Below, in pieces: positions 53,601 to 64,000 of a stretch of 64,000 bases of DNA. Below the pieces are notes generated by a model that saw nothing but the letters and a program-made list of their open reading frames with translations, was not told the DNA's origin and searched no databases. Origin of the DNA: Syngnathus acus (Eukaryota; Chordata; Actinopteri; Syngnathiformes; Syngnathidae); NCBI RefSeq assembly GCF_901709675.1, contig NC_051092.1, forward strand, positions 9,752,491 to 9,816,490, in the 5' to 3' direction. The first letter of the stretch is position 1. Each line of letters begins with the position of its first letter. A program made the translations under genes and the position numbers.

Positions 53601-56600
53601 CGGCTGAGTTGGGCCGGTCCTGACTGTGTCATGCGGCTGTCCTTACGGCTTGAGCCAGACTCAGGGAGCACGCGCTGAGGTGCGGGCAGTAGGTTCCAGG
53701 CGACGCTGACTAGATTGGGCAAGACGGCTGGGTTGTGCCAGTCCTGTCAGTGGCGTGAAGCTGTCTTGATGGCTTGAGCCAGAGTCAGGGAGCACGCGCT
53801 GAGGTGCGGGCAGTAGGTCCAGGGCGGCGCCGGCTCGACAGGCGGGACGGCATGCAGCTGAATGACCGTGGTGGAGCTGGTCCTTATACAGGTGCCTTGC
53901 AGCCACCCTTGACAAATTGCAGGAATTTATTTCTCGGCTTCACATTGTGGCGTGTCAAGTCACGACGGGGTCACCAATGTGGCAGAAGTAAGGAACACAT
54001 CTATTCTCTGACTGACTGCCAACAAATGATTTTCTCCTTTGTTTTCTTGTCAACCCATACTTTATGAAGAAAGTACAGTATGTTTCTTTGTCAGTTTGTT
54101 TTCCCTAGCAACTGCGTCAAAGCTCTACTTATAGTTTGTGGTCCACCAGATTGCACATTTGCTACATTGTCTTTGGAAAGCTGCAGACATTTCTTAATAG
54201 CCTCTAAAAGGTTAAGCTAGGTGTTACTGTTCATGACTTAATGACACACCGCTGTCTTTTCTAATAACATTAACTTAAAGATGGGGCAGGTATATTGTGA
54301 TTTCCTTGTACATATGAGATGTTTGTCTATTTTAAGTCACAATACTGCACATTGGGGGGCGAAGGGATGGACAGCCCAGACATTTATGAGCTCCTTTGAC
54401 AAGAACCAAGCAGTCATGGTACTCACAGTAAAAGCCTGCAACTGACTCTACAATCTCCTTTGAACGCTTTGAGTGCATGGAACAAGATTGCTTTACTTTT
54501 ACTTCCTTTTTTTAGTGTCAAGGGCTCGCACGAAAGGAGTTTTAGTGGGTAGAGACACAATGTGCCTCAAATCCGGTCATCATCTGCGTCATCTCATCTG
54601 TCCACAGGTGAAAAAAACATCGGAGGCCACTCTCACCACCATTCAGGACATGGTGACCATTGAGGATTATGACGTCTCGGAGTGCTTCCACCACAGCAGA
54701 TCCACAGAGTCGGTCAGATCCACTGTTTCAGAGACTTACCTCAGCAAACCGAGCATTGCGAAGAGGAGGGCCAACCAGCAGGAGACCGAGCAGTTCTACT
54801 TTATGGTAAGCCTCCAGGTGGTACTATGCAAGGGGAAAGAAAAATTATAATGATTATAAAGAGCAGTGGGCAGGTATGCAATTGTTCTGAAAATATTGGA
54901 CACCAGACCATTGCCGAGACTAGAGAACTCAGCGCTGTTCACATGGTCTCGTACTGTAAGAGCCACACCAACATACCTACATAAATGGACATGAATTGAA
55001 GACGGTTAACAATTTCTCAGTGTCTTTTGCCCTTGGCTGTCTCGATGATATTGTAGTGGGTAATATGACAAGCACTTGAGGCAACGTAGTTATTATTTGA
55101 AATTCTCCACAGAAATTCCGTGAGTTTCTGGAGGGCAGCAATCTCATCTCCAAACTGCAGGCCAAACACGATTTGCTGAAGAGGATGATTGGTGAAGGTA
55201 CGTTCACTTTTGATTTCATAAAATGATTTGTACATACCGTACATTGTTGTTGGTGTTTTTACCTCTCTTTGCCTCAATCTATTCGATTGATGCAATTCTC
55301 CCGTAATTTTCGGACTATAAGTCGCGGTTTTTTTTCATAGTTTGGGTGGGGGGGCGACTTATACTCAGGAGCGACTTATATACATATATATGGTTTTTTT
55401 CACTTTTTTGGGCATTTTATGGCTGGTGCGACTTATACTCCGGTGCGACTTATAGTCCGAAAATTACGGTACTAAAATGTAAGCTGGTTTAGCTTTGTCT
55501 CTATTCAAATAGACATCATACCTCAACATTTAATGCTTTAAACGTATAAAAACAACAACAACAACTTTATCCAAATGTGAATCTGGTAGTCTTATTTCTG
55601 GCATTATAATGACTGAAGAAAGTTCTCGGGATATGCATAGAGAATGTAATGGTCAAAGCGAGTAAAAGGTCGCTTCTCAAAGTCCACTACACTCAAAGAC
55701 AGAAGCTGGCATATCCAACTCACCAAGCATTGTTTCTATTTTATCTCTTTAGGCCACAGAGCTGACTACATGACCACAAGGTAAAGTAGAAAAAAACAAA
55801 AAAAAACTCATGCTTCAGGACCAGCACATATTCACAACCTCATTCAGTTGCGCCAGCAGCAAATATTTGACAACCTGTTTGCATGTTAAAGACAAGGTGC
55901 CATCAACACAATTTTTAATGATTCATTGAATATTTTGCTACATGCAAATATGACCCCTTTGGCAAGTTTGATCATTCCCTATCCTGAGAGACGACAGGCC
56001 TGTATAGTAAACATTTAATCATTTTTATTTTTTCAACATCTCCTTCATAACGTGACTAATTCATGGACATAATGGCTACTGGAGGGTAACGTTGCTGAAG
56101 ACGATTGCATTGTCGTCTCCATCTAATGCATTTTTTGTATTCTAGACATCCCAATGGGCTGTTCAAAACCCACACTGGCACCAGGCGGGCTAGACCCCGC
56201 TCTGTTTTTAATGTTAGGTTATTTAATGGAAATATGGAGTCGTATATCAAGGTACTGATAACCACACTGTCCGCTCAACATTGCTTCTCCTCCTCATTTT
56301 CTCTCTTGCTCCAGCTTTCTGGCCATTTTCATGGGATCCCCCAAGCCATTTAAGCTGCAGTTTAGCCTTAACCTGCCAAAACCTTTCTGCGCCTAAACTG
56401 TAGCAATGGCACTGATAGCTTGGAAAGAGAAGAGTGCCACTTGGATGGCTAAATGGTTGTCTCAGTCAGTGAGCAGCCTCTCTGGCATGGTCAGAGAGCA
56501 GAGTCTGGTCAAAAGATCATGCTTAGTGACAGTCTTGAGTGGATGCCAAACTGATCAATTGTGCTGACTTCCTCCTCCACTCTTTCCACTGCCACAACTG

Positions 56601-59600
56601 GTGACCAGAACCGTCCTGTCCCGTCCCGTTCCGTTCTTTTTGGTTTAATGTCAGCACAAAGTTGGTTGAGGGTGCCCTTAAAAGCTTTGGTGAGCAGCTG
56701 CTGTGGTCCTAATCCGGGTCTTGCTTCTTTCCTTCTCTTTCGCATTGCCTGCCTGTAGCCGTGGACGACGGAACTCACATGCCCGTCATCAGGTAGACAT
56801 CTTGAAGCATCTTGGGGAGCCCCTTCTGCTTGCCTGCTTTCTTTAATGCTTTAACATTTTGCTTCATTGTATTTTGAATAGCATCTGACTCAGACAGATA
56901 TGACTTGGTTACAGGTGAAATTACAAAATTGCAATATTTACAAAATGCATAGAGCTGCTGTGACAAAGAGCATCTACACTGTTGAACTTGTATCTGTACC
57001 AAAAGTCTCTAAGGCTTCTAAGTACATATATGAAAAAGTGGCACTGTAGGGTGAACTACCTCAACGGCAATAGTGAAACAATGAAAATGCGTTTCTACTA
57101 CAGGTAATAGTAACATGCAGTTACCACTCAATAATAAACTTGTATGGTATCAAGGTTTCAGGGTTCATTGTAAAATTCGCATTCAGGTCTTTAACTGTGG
57201 ACTTTGATTGTTTCCATTTGCTTTTGTGTGTGTGTTTTTTTAATTTTGCACACAAAAAAAACCATTATGCTAAAATGTTAATTGCTAAATGCTGGAAACA
57301 ACTTTTTGTGTGAATGAGTATTATCCGCATAGAAAAGTTAGTAGTTTAATATGAAAATCAGTCACCCGTATTCCTTGCGGAAAAGATACTATTACATAAT
57401 TCTGCCGCACCAGACCTTTTCCTCAGCTGTCCGAGTCGCCACTTCCACAATTGATAGCCAGCATTGGCATGGACCCTTTTGGACTGTGCGTACCCCTGAG
57501 AGCTGTAAACAGATCCACTGTATCATAAAAAAAAAAGCATGCACTGCTTTCCTGTGCAGTCAGTCTTCAGCCGTGGCTGGCACAGAACCAGAGCAAGAGT
57601 GCAGCCCACTTATGAGTGCATTTAGTAAATGTATCTTCATAAAACTACTTTGCTTCGAGTGTGTCAAGCCATCTAAATGATAAATGATCATTGCTTCAAG
57701 CAGGCTTTTGATGTGAATACTGTCAGAGACAAGAAATTGCTGCTGTATATTAGAATTTGAAATTATTTAACATTGAAACACAGGTTTATACATACTCCCT
57801 GTAATAGTAAGAAAAGTGGTTGGAGTTTATCATTTCATAAACCAAACAAGTGGTAATAATTACAAATTGTACCTGAAGTCAACTCTTGTCTGCGTCAGCA
57901 AACTATACACTAACCCTCTTGTCATTGCTTAACATACTATGTATTAGAAAAAAACCATGTGCATGTTTGTATGCTGTCGCGGTTCCACAAAGATATATAT
58001 ATTTTTTTTAAATCTCCAAAGCACAAATGAAATCATTTTTGAATGCAAAAACAAACACTCAAATAATTTTGAGACATCTTTGTTGGACAGTGATGACACG
58101 TGTTATAACTCAGCTGAGACTCTAGATTAATAAAATGTGTTTTTACATTTGCTAAAGACATTGGTCCTGAAGAAATTTGATAATTGTATTAGGACTAAAA
58201 GTACTACTAAATAAAATGAAGCTTTCCAGCAAGTGTTTGCATGAACATATGTTAAAAAATGCTGTCTCTAAACTGTGCAAATGTCAAAACACAGACTGTC
58301 TTTGAAATTTGTTACAGTTCAGTTCAAAATGAGTTGCTTTCTTCGATTAAGCATGCATCAGCTAATATACGTACCTTTTAAATCTTTTCAAGGACTCTGG
58401 GCAAGCTATTCCTCGCGTGGTTGAAAGCTGCATTCGTTACATAAATTTGTATGGTGAGTTGTTTTTACTTTCCCTCACAGAAAAATGTCATTTAAGTACC
58501 ACATCCAGAGATCCTCAAACAACGTTTGTCATTTAATGACTATGAACAAAGCAAAATGTTGGTGTGTGACAAGGGAGTTTCCCTCACATTCCTTGGGAAA
58601 TGCACAGCCTGGTTCAAAGCTTTTTTTGTACTTGAAATGACCCTCTTAAAGAATATTACCTCAAAGCTTTAAATATGATATCCTATAGTTTTCCGCGTTG
58701 TCTGCTGCATTTTTAAGACGCTAATTGAGGGCTTAAAAAGTGCTAATTATAGTTCATTTTGATCCTTGACCTTTTACCCTTTGATGAATCCTAATACTAA
58801 TTTGGAGACACTTAAGTATTCCCTAACTCGAATGATTTTTAGCTAGGGATGTGGAGGGATATAAAGAACATAATGTGGCCTTGTAGAACAAAGCACCGTC
58901 TTTTTCTGTTCTCAGCTAATGAAGATATGTTCGCCTTCCGTACTTATTTCCTGACTATTTCTTTTTGTCTCTATGAGTAGGTCTCCAGCATCAAGGAATA
59001 TTTCGGGTATCTGGTTCCCAGCTGGAAGTCAACGACATTAAAAATTCATTTGAAAGAGGTATTTATTCATCAAAACAGATTGGAAGAATTCTGATTTCCA
59101 CATGATACATGTAATTTACACTCAACTGTGCATTCCAACTGACTCCATTATTGTGCCCATGTTAAAGGAAATGATCCTCTGATAGACGACGAGAGTAATC
59201 ATGACATCAACTCGGTGGCAGGCGTGCTTAAACTCTACTTCCGTGGCCTGGAGAACCCTCTTTTCCCCAAGGACAGATTCAGTGAACTGCTGTCCTGCAT
59301 CCGTAAGTATAGGGGTGTATTTCTTTAATCACCAATGTGTGCTGTAATGCTGCTTTGTGTAATGTTGTGTAGGTCGAATGTGCTCCCAAGTGTACTTTAG
59401 TGCACTTGTGCAAGATGAGTGATGGAGATTCCTATTTACGTTCCCCAGCTCAACATGACAATGATAGCAGTGTGGGCTGTGTGCCCAGCAGGGTTCCACA
59501 TTTGGAGAAAAAAAAGTTTTTTCAATGTGGAGTTACTGAGATTAGCCTCAGGCTAACGTTTCAGTTCAAGTGCTCTCAGATGATTGTTTTTTAGGAGCAC

Positions 59601-61830
59601 TGCAGCTACTTCTGGAATTCATTGTGCAATGTGCACCATAGAGGTTTTGCTTTAGTCTTTTGCACAGGCCTTAGGTCACAAACAAAAGGGGTTCTGGGCT
59701 TTATCTGGTCCCTCACCACCTCATGTAACTCCTAGGATAACTTGGACACACAAACCCCTCCATCACAATAAGGTGATGACTCAAGGCGAGGACTGGTCCT
59801 TCTATTCAATCTTAAGATTTCTGTTTTCTAAGTCAATTTCTGAACATAGGCTTAGAGCCTTAGACTATTTGATTGGTTGTGCCATCATTATGGTCATGTG
59901 ATCATGACCTACTGTACCGTTTGTCAACATTCTGTGACAGCAGCCTGAAAAAAAACTCCATTATTAACAACTATCAACCATGCGCCCGCAAGAGACCTTG
60001 CCATTTGAAGATACCCGCTTTAGGTGCAAATGTGTAGTGCATTAGTAGATATTTGCTTGACCATAGAGTCACCCAAGACCTTAGTTGTTCATAAAATCTG
60101 TCATGCATCACAATTACCCTAGGTGCCCAGATGGCACAGAATAACTGGAGGGTGTCAACGCTATTTTTAGCAGCCAGCAGAACCACAACTCAGCCAAATA
60201 TAACAAGCAACCTCAAGTGCCACCAAGGACACTTACATATCTACAAGCTCCTTATGAATTTTGCGAGAAGGATGCTCCATTAGAACTTTTTTTTACTTTT
60301 TCTACTTTGTCATTGTTGCTGCTGTAGGAATAGATAATCTGTACGACAGAGCACTGTTCATTCGGAAGATCCTCCTGACCATTCCAAGATCAGTCCTTGT
60401 TGTGATGCGCTACCTCTTTGCGTTCCTCAACCAGTAAGTTAATTTTTTTTTTGGGGGGGGGGGGGGGGGATCTGAAAAGCTTTTCATACTTGCATTCAAA
60501 AATACATTTTTTAAATTTCTCTCCACAACAGCTATTTGCAGTCTGCCTGAAATGTCACACGTTTCAATCTGTCTACTTTTCCCCCCCCCACAGCTTATCT
60601 CAGTATAGTGACGAGAACATGATGGATCCGTACAACTTGGCCATTTGCTTTGGCCCTACACTCATGCCCACACCGGAGAGCCAGGACCAAGTCTCCTGCC
60701 AGGCCCACGTCAACGAGATCATCAAGACCATCATCATTCACAATGAGACAATCTTTCCAGATGCCAAAGAACTGGATGGGCCAATCTATGAAAAGTGCAT
60801 GGCAGGAGGAGATTATTGGTAAACTATTATGACTAGAAATATAATTAATAGAGTTTCCACCAAAATCTCTTTTCCTAGCTGTGCTACTACTGTGTTACTG
60901 GTGTCTAAATCAGGTTGAACCTAACCAAGCTTAAAAGACGAATCGCAATGAGGTCACATATTTTCTAAATGAATTTATTGGCAATTTTTTTTCTTCTGAT
61001 TCATTATTGTTATTATTATTTTGCTATGTGTCAAACATTGGCATCCAGCTAAACCGTCATATGGCAACCACTTTTCTACTTTATGAGAGCCACCCTGCAA
61101 CTGTGGATGTCGTATATTTATTATTATATTTATTATATTTATATTTAAGAAGTTATTTTACTTAATGAAACCTTCCCTGGTGATAATGGTAGATTGAAAC
61201 AATCATTGTTGTACGAAAGGAGAGGTCATCTGTGATTAGGTGAACCAAATTAACATATTTGAAGGCCGTTCTATGGAAAGAAACAAAAATAAGACTCACT
61301 CAACCTAGAGGTTTTTCTTTGTCACCCTCTGATTTTCTTTTTTTGGTTGAGTCACCACAAGTTGACACGGTTTTATCCCTGGCTAGAGCTAATCACCCAT
61401 CTCAGCATGACCCCACATGAATCCCTTGGGAGATTTGCACTCTTGGCTGCCTCCCTTCTTGTAAAATAAGAGGTGGTTAGTGACATTTTACCATGGGAGG
61501 AGACGGTCAGTAGGGTAATCTGTTCGACAGAGATGTGTTCAGCTCTCCCATGATGTCAGAGGAAGACCATTTGGGAAAAGGAGGGCAAACTACAAATGGA
61601 AGACTGAATCCACATAGAATACCTACAGTATAATAACCACTGTTTTCTCTTCATGAGTACAAGCCTCCTTTATTTCCAGCTGGCCAAAGAAGCAATAGAC
61701 CCCTTTGTATGATAAATCCATGACTGCCCGTTTGTTCGTGTTCCCCGCAGTGAGAGTCCCTACAGTGAGCATGGGGTACTGGAGGAGGTTGACAATGAGG
61801 GAGGCACAGAAGCACACACCAGTGAGGATG
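29198..61830 (+). CDS. srgap1: SLIT-ROBO Rho GTPase-activating protein 1 (3' end beyond window)
   Basis: Eighteen coding exons: 29198-29261, 41826-42021, 45672-45834, 48748-48810, 50362-50541, 51031-51159, 51785-52006, 52646-52747, 54608-54805, 55113-55197, 55753-55780, 56146-56251, 58393-58453, 58981-59058, 59168-59302, 60328-60433, 60594-60818, 61751-61830. They join in frame to 740 residues plus one base; the human protein has about 1085. It binds Robo receptors, bends membrane and inactivates Cdc42/Rho during cell guidance. Residues about 17-315 are the coiled-coil F-BAR domain (QLLQDLQDFFRKKAEIEMEY, ARNEYLLTLEATN). A linker carries the conserved SETYLSKPSIAKRRANQQE. RhoGAP spans about 495-700, with the GIFRVSG loop and arginine finger R541. 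The SH3 domain and C-tail would follow beyond the window. Intron 1 is 12.6 kb. Exon 11 is only 28 bp. All introns are GT-AG. Confidence 0.96.
33109..33152. repeat. (TG)n microsatellite
   Basis: Imperfect TG run with GCGTG and GCATG interruptions in srgap1 intron 1. Confidence 0.9.
35484..35519. repeat. (AT)n microsatellite
   Basis: About 18 AT units in srgap1 intron 1, followed by a more degenerate AT-rich tail. Confidence 0.95.
37053..37130 (+). mobile_element. Possible hAT (Charlie-like) terminal fragment
   Basis: CAGTGTTTCCCAACTTTTGT followed by GATCAAAGGTACGC resembles the terminal repeat and subterminal region of fish hAT non-autonomous elements. I do not see the matching inverted end nearby, so this is probably a decayed copy. 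Confidence 0.4.
43315..43605 (+). mobile_element. tRNA-headed SINE with L2-type 3' region
   Basis: Begins with a tRNA-like head (GGTTAGCATGTCTGCCTCG, then a B-box-like GGTTCGATTCC) and continues with TTTCCTCC...GTGTGGGTTTTCGG, CCTCCCACATTCTAAAAACA, ATTGACTTTTCCAAATTCTTAG and TGTGCCCTGCGATTGGGTGG. Head and body together match the abundant fish tRNA-derived SINEs that share an L2 LINE tail. It lies in srgap1 intron 2, sense to the gene. The B box is degenerate, so it is unlikely to be an active tRNA gene. Confidence 0.8.
43606..43890 (-). mobile_element. Decayed non-LTR retrotransposon (LINE) fragment, antisense
   Basis: On the minus strand, at about 43645-43665, one frame reads WDFNAHM, close to the GDFNAH catalytic motif of apurinic-type LINE endonucleases. 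Nearby phrases (TGGCTGAGCCTGGCCGAGGC, CCCATGGGTGCAGGCC) are typical of fish LINEs. Frameshifts and stops make it a dead copy. The family is not resolved. Confidence 0.6.
46050..46092 (+). mobile_element. Fragment of a GTCTTATA-repeat MITE
   Basis: GGTCGTCTTATAATCAG is followed directly by GGTCGTCTTATATTCGG. It resembles the repeated blocks of the MITE at 55301 with a shifted consensus (GTCGTCTTATA against GCGACTTATA). Lies in srgap1 intron 3. Confidence 0.5.
47659..47691. repeat. (TA)n microsatellite
   Basis: TA run in srgap1 intron 3. A shorter one lies at about 47406-47423, and AT-rich TATATA stretches recur near 49050-49140 in intron 4. Confidence 0.9.
48811..50361 (+). other. srgap1 intron 4
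   Basis: No exon, RNA gene or identifiable mobile element seen; AT-rich with short TATA-type simple repeats. Confidence 0.6.
52159..52319. repeat. Perfect 70-bp inverted repeat (foldback) in srgap1 intron 7
   Basis: Left arm 52159-52228 and right arm 52250-52319 are exact reverse complements over all 70 bases, separated by a 21-base loop. With one indel the match extends a few bases outward (about 52151 and 52327). The arms are of mixed composition, not simple sequence. The pre-mRNA of srgap1 would carry this as a long stable hairpin. Perfect identity implies a very recent origin, gene conversion, or an assembly artefact. Confidence 0.95.
52229..52266 (+). ncRNA. Hammerhead-ribozyme-like core in the foldback
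   Basis: In order: CTGATGA (52232-52238), a GGCGG/CCGCC stem (52240-52244 with 52251-52255) closing a loop AAGAAC, GAAAC (52256-52260), then ATGTC with GTC at 52263-52265. This is the order of conserved boxes in a type I hammerhead with a minimal stem III (palindromic ACATGT, as in forms thought to act as dimers). The two bases after GTC (AG) pair with the CT before CTGATGA. Against it: an extra A after CTGATGA, a stem I of only two clear pairs, and competition from the 70-bp hairpin. Penelope-like retroelements are known to carry minimal hammerheads, so a degenerate retroelement end is the likeliest source. Confidence 0.3.
53545..54040 (-). mobile_element. Probable LTR-retroelement remnant with two 124-bp tandem units
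   Basis: GC-rich island in srgap1 intron 8. Two imperfect tandem units, at about 53600-53723 and 53724-53847, share a stretch starting GCTTGAGCCAGA (53648 and 53772). Similar GACTGACTGCC...ACAA...TGA sequences flank the island near 53551 and 54018, as LTR remnants would. On the minus strand CTGCCACA is followed by TTGGTGACCCCGTCGTG, which resembles an LTR end plus a tRNA primer-binding site. No coding domain is recognisable. Element class is inferred, not proven. Confidence 0.45.
55301..55469. mobile_element. 169-bp MITE with perfect 25-bp terminal inverted repeats
   Basis: Terminal repeats 55301-55325 and 55445-55469 are exact inverse copies, starting CCGTAATTTTCGGACTATAA. Inside, the block GCGACTTATA occurs at 55354, 55371, 55428 and 55445, and inverted at 55316. 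No obvious target-site duplication. It lies in srgap1 intron 10. Short size, perfect termini and no coding capacity define it as a non-autonomous DNA transposon. I do not assign the superfamily. Confidence 0.85.
56252..58392 (+). other. srgap1 intron 12
   Basis: 2.1 kb, no supported exon or RNA gene on either strand and no recognisable mobile element. Confidence 0.6.
59303..60327 (+). other. srgap1 intron 15
   Basis: About 1 kb, nothing supportable seen in it. Confidence 0.6.
60443..60469 (+). repeat. T10-G17 tract just after the srgap1 exon 16 donor
   Basis: Ten T followed by seventeen G, starting ten bases into a 160-base intron (60434-60593). The acceptor end of the same intron has C9 at 60581-60589 as its pyrimidine tract. 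Confidence 0.9.
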
Positions 61831-64000
61831 GTGAGTAAAGACATAGTTGCTGCATTTAATATCACAGTCTTCGTCATTCCATGAAGCAAAGCATCATATT
61901 TACACTAACTGTCTTGTCAAACTTTACAGTCATGCCACACATGCTTTCCTCAGTGGTTTTGTGAGGGCTAAACCCAGCTCACCGCGGCTAATCCCGCCTT
62001 TCAGCCTGTTAATTGCAATAACCTTGAAGGGCCAGGGGTACTGGGCTTAAAAGGATGGACGACTATTAGTATTCTAATGTTTAAGCTTTTTCCTAGGCGC
62101 TGCCTCAACATCCCCCCCCCCCCTTTTTTTTGTAAAGCCAAAACCAACTAACTGAGCCTCTTCACAAACACAAGTATTTGTTTGAAGCTTTAGGATCACA
62201 GTTTGTAAATTAGTTTTTTCGATGTGTCATAATTTAGAAAGAGTGAACATAAGACATCTGACAGGAGTGTCAGATTTAGTTGCGACAGCATTAGTTAAGG
62301 TGCGAAAAACAGATCTTGGTGTTGTCATTCAGAATATAGTAGAGAGAAAAAATGTTGAAAAGTGATATATGTGACAATTCTCTGGTATGGGACTGGACAG
62401 AGAGTCCCCTAACCCCAATTGTTCTTTTGCATGGCTTAGTCAGTGGTTTTCAGATGTGAAGCATCACCAAGGGGGCACACAGCTGCTTGAGAAAAATAAA
62501 ATACAAACATAGTAATGTCATTGAGCGCCAATTTTAAAAGACGATGTATAATATTTCCGTTTTCCCGACGACTACTCAAATAACTTGAAGTGAGTTTGCA
62601 AAAATATTGGATATTTTAGATCGATATTTTAGGCACAGTGGACACCAGCTATTTGCTGAGAATAGCAGCCAGGCCCGCCTGTGAATTGCAAAACCAGCAA
62701 ATAATTATTCAAACCTCAAGATATAAGCAGGCATATACAACCAATAAGTGTTTTCTATGGAAAAAAGGTGCCCCCCCAAATAAAAAATTATATTTTGAGA
62801 AAAGACTGTTGGAGAATAATATTTAGAGAAAAATATCTGTGATAGATGAATTGTGGTTGCCCTAACCATTAGTATGCGAGGGTCCACTATATATATTTCA
62901 TTTCAGGGTCCAAATAAATGTTCTCAGTTCTTTATTATCTTCCACTAGACTAGATGATGGTGGTCAGTGTAATTTCCATCATTTCTAATTGAGAATTTGC
63001 TCAAATGCACAATGATACATAAACATCAGCAATAGACTTTTTAATTAAGGGTGTGTAATAAATAGCTGCTGTGGAGAAATCATCTCTCTGGGAGGGTATG
63101 ATTTTAACCTTTTATCACGTCATACTGGAATAGAATGCACAGAAGGACCATAAAGAATGATGTAACATGGGGCTCACTGACTCACATGCCGTGACATTAA
63201 TAGTGTTACATCTTCCACACCATCGATAAATTGATACTGTAGTAGCTGGGGATTTTGCTACAAGGTCGAAGTTGAACAAATTGGCACATTGATTATATAT
63301 CACGTTGTAGGAGGACACCATGATGTCCTCGTTGTCAAATGTACCCACAGGCATATGTTTTATTGGAATGGACATGTTGAAGGGCAATATTCTATTTTGC
63401 AGTGAGGCACAGCAAGTTTAGACTTTTAGAATTTCTTCAACATACAAGTCGTGGACACAGTGCATTGTTCATTTTTTTAGTAACACATTGCAAAATATAC
63501 ATGTTGTTTGTATGCCAAGATAATTCTTCTGATTAGGCAGTTTTTGTGCAAGAACATTTAACTTGCTTACTGAGTTTCATTTCTGGTTTCATGTTCTTTT
63601 GCGAGGAAATTTTGGTTCGACAAGCTTAATTTCGTTAACTCTTTTACTATTTCGCTTCAAAATAATTCTTTATTTTATTTATTTTCTGTGGACTGTGGCT
63701 TTACTTATTCCCGTGCTAGTATGTTAGCAATATTCAAATTGTTCTAAATCATTCATAGAGTTGAGCCCAGAGAGGCACAGTTCATTTTGCATTATTTGTT
63801 ATGAGGAAACAGTATCAGAATTAGAACAACTTTGAATCCAGTGTCATAGACCAGAATGTTTGACTTTAGAGATTCCATTGCAACTGAATTTCAAAAAGGG
63901 AAACATGTGTTTAAGTGAGAAGCAGAAGGAAGGAAAATCCTATGTGCTGACGAGGGTCAGCTTTATTAACAGCGTGTCCATTGCAGCTCAGCCCAATTAA
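61831..64000 (+). other. srgap1 intron 18 (runs past window end)
   Basis: No SH3-encoding exon is found in the last 2.2 kb. A C12-T8 pyrimidine tract lies at about 62112-62131. The next coding exon must be beyond the window. Confidence 0.75.

Noticed and set aside
53540-53915. Two alternating minus-strand frames in the GC-rich island as a repeat protein
   Set aside because: They reflect the two 124-bp tandem DNA units of a probable retroelement leader; the period is not a multiple of three and the frames differ between units.
63981-64000. Acceptor-like TTGCAG followed by a short frame as the next srgap1 exon
   Set aside because: In the required phase it meets a stop after three codons and does not match the SH3-linker sequence.

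Overview
This window is vertebrate nuclear DNA, almost certainly from a compact teleost fish genome. Every recognisable gene is a vertebrate orthologue split into GT-AG introns. The repeats are those typical of fish: L2-type tails, a tRNA-headed SINE, hAT-like fragments, palindromic MITEs and long CA, TA and TCCA microsatellites. There is no operon structure and no CRISPR array. Most long open frames are chance frames in introns and repeats.

The left part carries genes whose human orthologues sit together on 19q12. They are the 5' coding part of znf536 (minus strand, cut by the window start, with a candidate 5' non-coding exon near 9.7-10.07 kb), uri1 (minus, 11 coding exons, 13.74-19.76 kb), c19orf12 (plus, 2 coding exons, 21.28-21.80 kb) and uqcrfs1 (minus, 2 exons, 23.62-24.69 kb). 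The right part carries genes whose human orthologues are neighbours on 12q14: rxylt1 (plus, 6 exons, 25.12-27.71 kb) and srgap1 (plus, 18 coding exons seen, 29.20-61.83 kb, continuing past the window). The junction between the two blocks is the 427-bp head-to-head interval between uqcrfs1 and rxylt1. I rebuilt all gene models by hand. Every exon join keeps frame and each protein runs collinear with its family, so the exon edges should be close to base accurate.

The genes are functionally unrelated to one another: a zinc-finger repressor, a prefoldin-like RNA polymerase II/PP1 adaptor, a mitochondrial membrane protein, the Rieske subunit of complex III, a Golgi xylosyltransferase for alpha-dystroglycan, and an F-BAR/RhoGAP protein of Slit-Robo signalling.

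The most unusual structure is in srgap1 intron 7. It is a perfect 70-bp inverted repeat (52159-52228 and 52250-52319) around a 21-base loop. The loop and the start of the right arm carry hammerhead-ribozyme-like core boxes (CTGATGA, a GC stem, GAAAC, then GTC). Other points worth checking are a Rieske presequence about 34 residues shorter than the human one, an upstream ORF whose stop overlaps the rxylt1 start codon, a MITE built from repeated GCGACTTATA blocks, and a 160-base srgap1 intron with a G17 tract near the donor and a C9 tract at the acceptor.
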